Shown: piece after piece, positions 1 through 4,299 of the stretch
Layout of the letters: each line of letters begins with the position of its first letter
Numbering within the stretch: the stretch's first letter is position 1
Assembly: GCA_003557565.1 (NCBI GenBank)
Contig: PWOG01000077.1
Coordinates: 1 to 5,369, forward strand
DNA length: 5,369 nucleotides
Origin: Desulfobulbaceae bacterium
Lineage (GTDB): Bacteria; Desulfobacterota; Desulfobulbia; Desulfobulbales; Desulfurivibrionaceae
Reading direction: 5' to 3'
The notes under the pieces: generated by a model
Database searches by the model: none
The model's input: only the letters and a program-made list of their open reading frames with translations
What the model was told of the DNA's origin: nothing
Made by a program: the position numbers and the translations under genes

Positions 1-86
1 CGGCTCCGGTAGAGAAGCACCGGAAACAGCAGGGAAAGCCCGGCGATCAGCAGATGCCAGTGAATATTTCGCAGCCATATCCGCAA
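1..86 (-). CDS. N-terminus of a putative membrane protein (partial, runs off left edge)
   Basis: The minus strand reads 28 codons from a TTG at 86 to the window edge. The product begins with a short basic, aromatic stretch (RIWLRNIHWH) followed by a strongly hydrophobic run (LLIAGLSLLFPVLLY). This is a typical positive-inside signal anchor or first membrane helix. An in-frame TGA lies two codons upstream of the TTG, so the gene cannot start earlier in this frame, and no ATG follows in the visible part. GAGGGG (97-102) and GAGG (91-94) could serve as ribosome binding sites. It lies 130 bases downstream of the FAD oxidoreductase gene on the same strand. Flavoproteins of that type often sit beside membrane glycosyltransferases, so a membrane enzyme of glycan assembly is possible, but 28 residues cannot show this. 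A second frame starting at ATG 78 is also open but gives a less membrane-like, less convincing product. Confidence 0.5.
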   Translation of the reverse strand, partial: MRIWLRNIHWHLLIAGLSLLFPVLLYRS

Positions 87-132
87 TTTTCCTCAACCCC
101 TCGTATTTGTCGGCTAACCGCGCGGCAGTGGT

Positions 133-201
133 GCATCCTGCGGCAAGCGGACCGGCGCCGCGCACATCGGTACGCAAGCTGGGCCGATCGCCGTAGGATG
201 C
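133..201. repeat. Long intergenic inverted repeat (12-nt arms)
   Basis: GCATCCTGCGGC (133-144) is matched by GCCGTAGGATGC (190-201). The arms are complementary at 11 of 12 positions, and the remaining pair is G-U if the plus strand is transcribed. The 45-base interior holds a smaller ATCGG/CCGAT pair (166-170/184-188) and a GGCGCC palindrome. It lies between the stop of the flavoprotein gene and the start of the left-edge gene. There is no T-run after it, so it is not a classical intrinsic terminator. It could be an mRNA-stabilising structure or a REP-like element. Confidence 0.5.
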
Positions 202-216
202 GGTGCAGCCGTGCTT

Positions 217-1809
217 TCAGGCCTCGTGATATTCTTCATCGCTGTTTACCGCCCAGATCGCTTCCTTCTCCGAACTTCCGTTTTTGATCGCCGTCACCGC
301 CGCCAGTGCCGCCAGCATGGAATGGTCCATGTTGTTGTAGCGATGCATGCCGTTTCTGCCAATGAGAAAGAGGTTTTCCAGCCGGTCGGTCCAGGTCCGG
401 ATCTCTGAGAAACGCTGGTAAGTGCCGAAATAGGCCGGGTAGGCCTTGGGCTGGCGAATAACCACCCCGTCCAGGACATCGACGGGGTCGATGAAGCCGA
501 GGCGGGTCATTTCATCCACTCCCAGTTGGTGGAGATCGGTGTCTGACATGCTCCACAGGTCATCGCCTTCGTTGCAGAAGTATTCCAGCCCCACCCATAT
601 AGTGTCCGGGTCCTGAACCAGATAGGGGCTCCAGTTGTTGAAGATCTGCAGCCGGCCCAGGCGGACGTCGTGTTCCTGGATATAGATCCAGTTGTCCGGC
701 AGCATCCCGGGTTTTTCGCTGGAGCTGGGGGTGGCCTCGGCCAGCTTGCCGCTCATCTTTTTAAGGAGCAGGCCGATGGTCATGAAATCCCGATAAACCA
801 GGCCTTCAGCCAGTTCCCGGATCTCCGCCGGGCTCCGGTCCAGGGCCAGAATCAGGTCGCGCACCGGCATGGTGGACAGGCAGTAATCAGCCTCCTGGGT
901 AAATTCCTCGCCGGAGGCCGCATCGTGGATCCGCACCCCGGTTACCCTGTCGCCGTCGGTGGTCAGCCCTGTAACCTGATGGCCGGTCAGCAGGGTGCCT
1001 CCCTCGTCGGTGACCCGGCGGGCCACTTCCTCCCAGAGCTGGCCGGGGCCCAGCTTGGGGTAGAGAAAGTGGCGGATCAGGCTGGTTTCCACCTGTTCGC
1101 GTTTCCGGGTGCGGGAGCCGGACAGGAGAAAACGCAGGGCATGACGGATGGCGCCGGCCACGGATAAGCCCTTGATCCGCTGGGCGCCCCATTCGGCGGG
1201 AATGTCCCGGCAGGGCCGGCCCCAGACCTTTTCCGTATAATCCTTGAAGAAAGTTTCATAAAGGCGGCGGCCGAAACGGTTGATGAAGAAGTCTTCGAGA
1301 TTTTTTTCGTTCCGGATGGGAAAAAGGTGGGCCCGTAGATAGCTGAGCAGAATGAGCAGCAGGCGGCCGATTCCCAGGGCCCGGACCAGGGGCAGGCCCA
1401 CAGCCAGGGGATAGTCGAGAAAGCGCCGCCGGTGGAGGATGCGTGAAAGCCGAAAGCGCTGGAGCATCACCCGGTCGGTTTTTTCCGGATCCGGCCCGCC
1501 GGCCACCAGCAACTCCCCCAAGTCCCGGCCCAGGGCCCGGTCGTCCCGGGCCGGAACGCCCTGCAGGGGCAGGATCTCCTGCCACCAGTCCATGACCCAC
1601 CGGGAGCGGGAAAAAAAACGATGCCCACCGATATCGATCCGGTTGCCCCGGTAATTTTCGGTGCGGGAGATGCCGCCGATATGGGGTGAGGCTTCCAGAA
1701 CCACCGGGACCACATCGGTTTGGCGCAACAGCTCCAGGGCGGCGGTGAGCCCGGCGGGGCCCGCGCCGATGATGATGGCCCGGCGCTTATTTTTTGGCGG
1801 AATGGGCAT
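217..1809 (-). CDS. FAD-dependent oxidoreductase (amino-oxidase / UDP-galactopyranose-mutase-like fold)
   Basis: The product has 530 residues and no signal peptide, so it is probably cytoplasmic or membrane-peripheral. The N-terminus carries a dinucleotide-binding Rossmann motif GAGPAG (15-20), then E39 at the end of the second strand, expected to bind the FAD ribose. A GG-motif (IGGISRT, 44-50) and DIGGHRFFS (59-67) follow. The motif FKDYTEKVWG (188-197) resembles the Y-T-x-K-x-W-G stretch of UDP-galactopyranose mutases and related proteins. The C-terminus holds the flavin-contacting IGRNGMHRYNNMDHSM (483-498). Relatives are usually annotated as NAD(P)/FAD-dependent or protoporphyrinogen-oxidase-like proteins and often lie in polysaccharide loci. 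At 530 residues it is much longer than true UDP-galactopyranose mutases (about 370-400), so no substrate is assigned. The ATG at 1809 is chosen because the Rossmann strand follows directly; its ribosome binding site is weak. The gene starts 24 bases after the thioredoxin-like gene, so co-transcription is likely. Confidence 0.85.
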   Translation of the reverse strand: MPIPPKNKRRAIIIGAGPAGLTAALELLRQTDVVPVVLEASPHIGGISRTENYRGNRIDIGGHRFFSRSRWVMDWWQEILPLQGVPARDDRALGRDLGELLVAGGPDPEKTDRVMLQRFRLSRILHRRRFLDYPLAVGLPLVRALGIGRLLLILLSYLRAHLFPIRNEKNLEDFFINRFGRRLYETFFKDYTEKVWGRPCRDIPAEWGAQRIKGLSVAGAIRHALRFLLSGSRTRKREQVETSLIRHFLYPKLGPGQLWEEVARRVTDEGGTLLTGHQVTGLTTDGDRVTGVRIHDAASGEEFTQEADYCLSTMPVRDLILALDRSPAEIRELAEGLVYRDFMTIGLLLKKMSGKLAEATPSSSEKPGMLPDNWIYIQEHDVRLGRLQIFNNWSPYLVQDPDTIWVGLEYFCNEGDDLWSMSDTDLHQLGVDEMTRLGFIDPVDVLDGVVIRQPKAYPAYFGTYQRFSEIRTWTDRLENLFLIGRNGMHRYNNMDHSMLAALAAVTAIKNGSSEKEAIWAVNSDEEYHEA

Positions 1810-1833
1810 GGCGTGATCTTTGGGTTAAGAGGT

Positions 1834-2364
1834 TCACGGAACTTGCTGGGGGTCGGCGGCCCGGCGCAGCCACTGTTCGAGTTTGAATCTGGGTGGCAGC
1901 TGGCCGGCGCAGAGCACCTGGTCGTTGATGACCAGGGCCGGGGTCCGGGTCAGGCCGTAACGCCCGATTTCATCGGGGTCCTGGATTTGCAGGATGTCAG
2001 CGGCAATCCCCATTTCGGCCATCACCTCCAGCACCATTTCGCCCAGGCGATTGCAGGAAACGCAGCCGGGACCGAGAATACGGATCTGTAAAGTGTCGTC
2101 CCGGCGCTGGTCGCCGCTGAGCAGGCGGTCATACTCCCGGGTCAGGGCCTGGCGGTATAGTTCTTCCTGGCCGGGGGGGATGTAGTTCTGGCGGGCAATC
2201 TGCTGATAGAGGCGTTCCAGGAGCTCCTCCCGGGGGCTTTCCCGGTCGGCCAGGGCCCGGCCCATGGCGACATCCAGTCCCAGCAGGCCGATTACCGCCC
2301 GGCCGACCTTCAGTGAGCGCTGGATGGGGGTTTGGGTGTCGTGGGTCATGGTTTTTTCTGTCAT
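1834..2364 (-). CDS. Thioredoxin-like CxxC protein with an uncharacterised N-terminal domain
   Basis: The product has 176 residues. The C-terminal half (about 91-170) is a small thioredoxin fold. A first strand, LQIRILG, leads to the redox motif CVSC (101-104), followed by a helix, and RTPALVIND (140-148) carries the cis-proline P142 typical of the fold. An extra C152 follows. The glycine-preceded CxxC and small size match the 'redox-active disulfide protein 2' type of thioredoxin (known family). The N-terminal part (about 15-85) is predicted mostly helical, with IGLLGLDVAM and NYIPPGQEELYRQALTREY. I do not recognise this domain. A TAA lies directly before the ATG at 2364, which bounds the start; ATG at 2349 (residue 6) is an alternative and neither has a strong ribosome binding site. 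No signal peptide is seen, so it is probably cytoplasmic. It is first in a likely operon with the FAD oxidoreductase and could reduce it or a shared partner (inference). Confidence 0.8.
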   Translation of the reverse strand: MTEKTMTHDTQTPIQRSLKVGRAVIGLLGLDVAMGRALADRESPREELLERLYQQIARQNYIPPGQEELYRQALTREYDRLLSGDQRRDDTLQIRILGPGCVSCNRLGEMVLEVMAEMGIAADILQIQDPDEIGRYGLTRTPALVINDQVLCAGQLPPRFKLEQWLRRAADPQQVP

Positions 2365-2417
2365 TTAGCTGGTCAGTTCCCGTTGCTCTCCGACAACAGC
2401 AGGTCATGCCTGGCAAC

Positions 2418-2472
2418 CGGTAACGGGTGGTTTAATATTTTGTACCGAGGACAAAAAATAATACCGTTGCCG
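2418..2472. repeat. Nested inverted repeats upstream of the promoter region
   Basis: The outer arms are CGGTAACGG (2418-2426) and CCGTTGCCG (2464-2472), 9 pairs with one G-U if the plus strand is transcribed. An inner pair, TTTTGT (2438-2443) and ACAAAA (2451-2456), encloses the 7-base loop ACCGAGG. The element lies directly upstream of the plus-strand sigma-54-like promoter, where activator sites would be found. It would also fall in the 5' leader of a minus-strand transcript of the thioredoxin-like gene. It may therefore be an operator or an RNA structure. Confidence 0.45.
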
Positions 2473-2474
2473 CC

Positions 2475-2490
2475 AGGTACTTTTTTTGCT
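2475..2490 (+). promoter_or_regulatory. Candidate sigma-54 (-24/-12) promoter
   Basis: AGGTACTTTTTTTGCT fits the sigma-54 consensus TGGYAC-N5-TTGCW at every specified base except the first T. The invariant GG (2476-2477) and GC (2488-2489) are separated by exactly 10 bases. Transcription would start near 2501, about 18 bases before the ATG of the 16-codon ORF. An overlapping sigma-70-like reading, TTGCCG (2467-2472), 18 bases, TATAAC (2491-2496), points the same way, so the class of promoter is not settled. Confidence 0.5.
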
Positions 2491-2517
2491 TATAACGCGG
2501 TCATCGGAGGAGATCAA
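2489..2517 (-). promoter_or_regulatory. Candidate sigma-70 promoter for the thioredoxin-like/flavoprotein operon
   Basis: On the minus strand, TTGATC (2512-2517) and TATAAG (2489-2494) are separated by 17 bases. They match 4 of 6 and 5 of 6 consensus positions. Initiation near 2482 would give a leader of about 118 bases before the ATG at 2364, containing the nested inverted repeats. It overlaps the plus-strand promoter and ribosome binding site, so the two directions would compete. Confidence 0.35.
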
Positions 2518-2569
2518 CATGGTTTTGAGGGTAAAAAAACCCATTTTGGGTTCAAATTTTTATACTTAA
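2506..2569 (+). CDS. 16-codon ORF with strong ribosome binding site (small peptide or gene remnant)
   Basis: GGAGGAGA (2506-2513) lies 5 bases before ATG 2519, an ideal Shine-Dalgarno arrangement. The frame reads MVLRVKKPILGSNFYT and stops at TAA 2567-2569. A sigma-54-like promoter sits just upstream and a hairpin with a T-run about 25 bases downstream, so the elements of a tiny transcription unit are in order. The peptide is basic at its N-terminus and has no hydrophobic segment long enough for a membrane helix. I do not recognise it. It could be a real small protein, a leader peptide, or the surviving 5' end of a gene whose body was deleted; the abrupt change to low-complexity AT-rich sequence after codon 11 favours a remnant. 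The CDS proper is 2519-2569; the interval given also includes the ribosome binding site. Confidence 0.35.
2533..2552 (-). terminator. Small terminator-like hairpin on the minus strand
   Basis: Read on the minus strand, AACCCA-AAA-TGGGTT forms a 6-pair stem (2543-2552 region) followed directly by a T-run at 2539-2533. The stem is short and AT-tailed, so it would be a weak intrinsic terminator. It could stop read-through from the ATP-grasp operon before the thioredoxin-like gene. It lies inside the 16-codon plus-strand ORF. Confidence 0.35.
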
Positions 2570-2593
2570 AGAATGTTTCGCCGGACCCGCCTT

Positions 2594-2626
2594 GTGTTTT
2601 TTACTTCCTGAAAACACGCTTTTTTT
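2594..2626 (+). terminator. Terminator-like hairpin on the plus strand
   Basis: GTGTTTT (2594-2600) pairs perfectly with AAAACAC (2611-2617) around a 10-base loop, followed by GC and seven Ts (2620-2626). The stem is AT-rich and thus modest in stability, but stem plus T-run is the intrinsic-terminator layout. It lies 25 bases after the stop of the 16-codon ORF and would end that transcript. Confidence 0.45.
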
Positions 2627-2629
2627 AAA

Positions 2630-2653
2630 CACGAAGAAGAGTTGGCACGAAGA
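2630..2653. repeat. Short direct repeat CACGAAGA x2
   Basis: CACGAAGA occurs at 2630-2637 and again at 2646-2653, a spacing of 16 bases. Similar CACGAAG-rich strings occur in intergenic DNA of several anaerobic bacteria (general recollection, not checked). It may be a degenerate dispersed repeat. Confidence 0.3.
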
Positions 2654-2702
2654 TTGCTCTAGGAACTGATTACTAGTTAACACTCATCTCCTTTCTCCTG
2701 TG

Positions 2703-2747
2703 AAAGAGCCGGTGCGCAGAGTTAAGCGCCCGGCTCTTTTGCTTTTC
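2703..2747. terminator. Strong GC-rich intrinsic terminator, probably bidirectional
   Basis: AAAGAGCCGG (2703-2712) is perfectly complementary to CCGGCTCTTT (2730-2739). The stem continues with GCGC (2714-2717) against GCGC (2726-2729), leaving one bulged T and an 8-base loop (2718-2725). On the plus strand it is followed by TTTTGCTTTT; on the minus strand the terminal TTT of the stem is followed by CACAGG, a weaker tail. It stands about 100 bases beyond the stop of the minus-strand ATP-grasp gene and is its most likely terminator. Confidence 0.75.
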
Positions 2748-2836
2748 TCGCAACCAATCACAGAGTTTGCCCGGCCAGCGGTCACGGTGTGCCTTTCCTC
2801 TTCATAACGGCATCCGGGGCAAGAAACAAGAGTTGT

Positions 2837-3595
2837 TTATACCGGGGCCGCGGCGGCGAAGAACTGTTCCAGGCGCCGGCGATATTCCGGGGTGGTGATC
2901 CGCGCCCCCCGCAGGCCGCCGCGCAGGTTGATCTCGCCCAGGTAGAAGCTGTGGTCGGGAAGCAGAAACAGATCCAGGTGAGCGAAGGGAAAGCAGCCCC
3001 GTTCCATGACCCGGCGGCAGAATTCCATCTGGTCGCGGCTCAGGGGCCAGGGCTCGCTGCCGCCGCCGCAATGCAGGTTATGGCGAAAGCCCGCCGGATT
3101 GTGACGAAGATAGGCTTCTCGGTAATCGCCCAGTATTATCACCCGGATATCACGACCCTCGCGAACAAAGGGCTGAAGGACAAAGGGCGGCTGCAGGGCC
3201 CCCAGGGTGGCCTGGTTGAGCACCTCCTCCACGCTGTTCCACAGCAGCACCCCCATGCCGGCGTTGGCCCGGTCCAGCTTGGTCACTACTTGGCCGATTT
3301 CGGCGGCGTGGTATTCGGTGACCGCCCGGTGCAGGCCGTGCAGATCGTGAATCGCCCGGGTGCGGGGCAGCATGAAAGGTTGCAGGACGGCGGCCTGCAT
3401 CACCTTGGAGCGGGACAGGGCCTGGGCCGGAGCCGGCGGAAAGATCTCCACACCCCTGGTGGCAAGATCCCAGAGCAGATACTCTTCACCGGGGGCCAGA
3501 CGGATCCGGGTCAACACCCGGTCGCCGGCGGCGAGGCGATGGTATTCGCGGCGCAAAGTTTCGTTGTCGCGGATCAGCCGGGGAGTGGAGGTCAA
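2837..3595 (-). CDS. ATP-grasp ligase (RimK / glutathione-synthase-like)
   Basis: The product has 252 residues and no signal peptide, so it is expected in the cytoplasm. The ATP-grasp fold is read from SRSKVMQAAVLQ with LPRT (61-79), VVTKLDRANAGMGV (103-116) with K106 as the likely ATP-contacting lysine and a glycine-rich loop, then VLQPFV (139-144), GRDIRVIILGD (147-157) and a basic AYLRHNPAGFRHNLHCGGG segment. D208, E221 and N223 (HLDLF then GEINLRGG) match the magnesium-binding D, E-x-N set of RimK-type ligases. Such enzymes join a carboxylate to an amine through an acyl phosphate; the substrate here is unknown. The region before the ATP-grasp core is only about 60 residues, shorter than in RimK. 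The TTG at 3595 is chosen because CCTCC/GGAGG at 3603-3607 sits 7 bases upstream and the preceding zinc-ribbon gene ends at 3612. The in-frame ATG at 3709 would overlap that gene by 98 bases and adds cysteine-rich, unconserved-looking sequence. It is second in a two-gene operon. Confidence 0.85.
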   Translation of the reverse strand: MTSTPRLIRDNETLRREYHRLAAGDRVLTRIRLAPGEEYLLWDLATRGVEIFPPAPAQALSRSKVMQAAVLQPFMLPRTRAIHDLHGLHRAVTEYHAAEIGQVVTKLDRANAGMGVLLWNSVEEVLNQATLGALQPPFVLQPFVREGRDIRVIILGDYREAYLRHNPAGFRHNLHCGGGSEPWPLSRDQMEFCRRVMERGCFPFAHLDLFLLPDHSFYLGEINLRGGLRGARITTPEYRRRLEQFFAAAAPV

Positions 3596-3602
3596 GAACG
3601 GG

Positions 3603-3607
3603 CCTCC
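3603..3607 (-). promoter_or_regulatory. Ribosome binding site deciding the TTG start of the ATP-grasp gene
   Basis: The minus strand reads GGAGG here, 7 bases before TTG 3595, and lies entirely in the 16-base gap after the zinc-ribbon stop codon. No comparable site serves the upstream ATG at 3709. Confidence 0.7.
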
Positions 3608-3611
3608 GGGG

Positions 3612-3887
3612 CTAGAAGAGCATTTCCAGAAAACGGGAGTGAAAACGGGACAGGTCGGCGTTGCATTCCCCGCAGAACAGCTTGATCTCGCCCATGATCT
3701 GGGATTCATCCCCTTCCTGGGTAAAGCTGCCGTCGCGGTTTTGCCGGTAGTGGGTGGTGAGAATCACGTCGTCGGCCACTTCCAAAAAATCGCTGTCGTT
3801 GCCGCAGTTGGGGCACTTGATCAGGGCCAGGCTCTGACTGATCTCACGTTTATTTTCTTGTTTGCGCTGGTTGCGGGCAATTTCCAT
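3612..3887 (-). CDS. Small zinc-ribbon protein of unknown function
   Basis: The product has 91 residues. A basic, polar N-terminus (MEIARNQRKQENKRE) is followed by a four-cysteine zinc ribbon: CPNCG (C25, C28) and FCGECNADL (C72, C75), 43 residues apart with a beta-rich insert (FLEVADDVILTTHYRQN). Two C-x2-C knuckles of this kind bind one zinc; the tail ends SRFHSRFLEMLF. No signal peptide or membrane segment is present. I do not recognise a named family. The ATG at 3887 is chosen over ATG 3965 because AGGA lies 6 bases before it and the ORF extension is rich in cysteine and proline and covers the promoter. It is the first gene of the operon, ending 16 bases before the ATP-grasp start, which suggests that the two proteins act together, for instance with this one as substrate, adaptor or nucleic-acid-binding partner (inference). 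Confidence 0.8.
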   Translation of the reverse strand: MEIARNQRKQENKREISQSLALIKCPNCGNDSDFLEVADDVILTTHYRQNRDGSFTQEGDESQIMGEIKLFCGECNADLSRFHSRFLEMLF

Positions 3888-3967
3888 TTTTGATCCTGCA
3901 GGAGAGGCGGTTGGCGGCGGGCGGCAACAGCCATAAAGCCCGGCCGAATAATATCGACAAAACATAC

Positions 3968-3996
3968 AATATATTCCTACTTCCCTGTGCAGTCAA
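3968..3996 (-). promoter_or_regulatory. Sigma-70-type promoter of the zinc-ribbon/ATP-grasp operon
   Basis: The minus strand carries TTGACT (3991-3996), a 17-base spacer and TATATT (3968-3973), each hexamer 5 of 6 matches to consensus. Initiation near 3961 gives a leader of about 73 bases before ATG 3887. Confidence 0.65.
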
Positions 3997-4113
3997 TGTT
4001 ATTGATGGCCTTACCAAAGGACCGTACAAGACGAGGCCGCAGTATTTAACCGCCGTTGTTGACAATCCCTGGTATAAACGGGTAACTTGCGAGGTTCGTT
4101 TTTCTTGATTTTG

Positions 4114-4141
4114 TCGGCATTGCCAAAAGCAGCGGTGCCGA
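4114..4141. repeat. 10-pair hairpin in the divergent intergenic region
   Basis: TCGGCATTGC (4114-4123) pairs with GCGGTGCCGA (4132-4141), including two G-U pairs if the plus strand is transcribed, around the 8-base loop CAAAAGCA. No T-run follows, so it is not an obvious terminator on the plus strand. It may be a remnant terminator, an operator or a small repeat element. Confidence 0.4.
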
Positions 4142-4177
4142 TTGGGTGCGCCTTGTAATCACTCGTTTTCGCATACT

Positions 4178-4215
4178 AAAAATTGGAAAAATCTGAAAAA
4201 TTGGTTAGAATTTGG
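4178..4215. repeat. AT-rich direct repeats (AAAAATTGG)
   Basis: AAAAATTGG occurs at 4178-4186 and 4196-4204, 18 bases apart, with a degenerate third copy AGAATTTGG at 4207-4215. The copies overlap the candidate uup promoter and run into the palindrome that follows. Confidence 0.45.
4183..4211 (+). promoter_or_regulatory. Candidate sigma-70 promoter of uup
   Basis: TTGGAA (4183-4188), a 17-base spacer and TAGAAT (4206-4211) match 4 of 6 and 5 of 6 consensus positions. A start near 4218 would give a leader of about 80 bases before ATG 4300. Its -10 overlaps the left arm of the GGTGTCTGACCCC palindrome. Confidence 0.45.
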
Positions 4216-4231
4216 TGTCTGACCCCAATTT
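4209..4231. repeat. Imperfect palindrome around GGTGTCTGACCCC
   Basis: AATTTGGTGTC (4209-4219) and GACCCCAATTT (4221-4231) flank a central T and are inversely repeated at 9 of 11 positions. The core string resembles the TTGG(T/G)GTCTGACCCCAA sequences I associate with dispersed repeats near REP-associated tyrosine transposases in many proteobacteria (recollection, not checked). No transposase gene is visible nearby, so this would be a solo repeat copy. Confidence 0.5.
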
Positions 4232-4299
4232 CTTTTTGTTGCTGAATTTTTCCGGCGTTGCGGCTAGCGGCGCCGATCACCCTGCGGGAGAATCAATTT

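Larger units (their letters stand above)
2365..2836. other. AT-rich intergenic region dense in signals
   Basis: These 472 bases separate the thioredoxin-like gene from the end of the ATP-grasp gene and hold no normal-sized gene I would accept. From left to right I see nested inverted repeats, overlapping promoter-like sequences on both strands, a 16-codon plus-strand ORF with an excellent ribosome binding site, a small hairpin with a T-run on the minus strand, a hairpin with a T-run on the plus strand, a short direct repeat, a 4-codon minus-strand ORF behind AGGAG, and a strong GC-rich terminator. Its base composition is clearly more AT-rich than the flanking genes. Confidence 0.7.
3888..4299. 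other. Divergent intergenic region
   Basis: These 412 bases separate the zinc-ribbon operon (leftward) from uup (rightward). They hold the promoter of the former, a 10-pair hairpin, an AT-rich repeat cluster with a candidate uup promoter, and a GGTGTCTGACCCC palindrome. A 72-codon plus-strand ORF (3890-4108) overlaps the minus-strand promoter, lacks a ribosome binding site and looks spurious. The stretch about 4000-4110 shows nothing I can name. Confidence 0.6.

Noticed and set aside
1..78. Alternative minus-strand frame from ATG 78
   Set aside because: It is open to the edge but gives a polar sequence with no domain, while the overlapping TTG frame gives a convincing membrane N-terminus.
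670..1167. 165-codon plus-strand ORF
   Set aside because: It is antisense to the flavoprotein gene, with no recognisable domain and no ribosome binding site of note.
2332..2628. 98-codon plus-strand ORF across the thioredoxin-like start and the gap
   Set aside because: It begins inside the thioredoxin-like gene on the opposite strand, has no ribosome binding site and no domain, and runs through the terminator-like hairpin.
2365..2836. CRISPR array or tRNA in the gap
   Set aside because: No regularly spaced repeats beyond two CACGAAGA copies, and no cloverleaf with a T-loop GGTTCRA could be found.
2789..3685. 298-codon plus-strand ORF
   Set aside because: It is antisense to the ATP-grasp gene, whose motifs and ribosome binding site are clear. 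The translation is low-complexity (Gly, Ala, Gln, His rich), typical of a shadow frame in GC-rich DNA.
4059..4078. TTGACA and TATAAA as a possible uup promoter
   Set aside because: Both hexamers are good, but they are only 8 bases apart, far from the 16-18 required for sigma-70; neither has a suitable partner at the proper distance.
3890..4108. 72-codon plus-strand ORF
   Set aside because: It covers the minus-strand promoter and leader, lacks a ribosome binding site, and its translation matches nothing I know.
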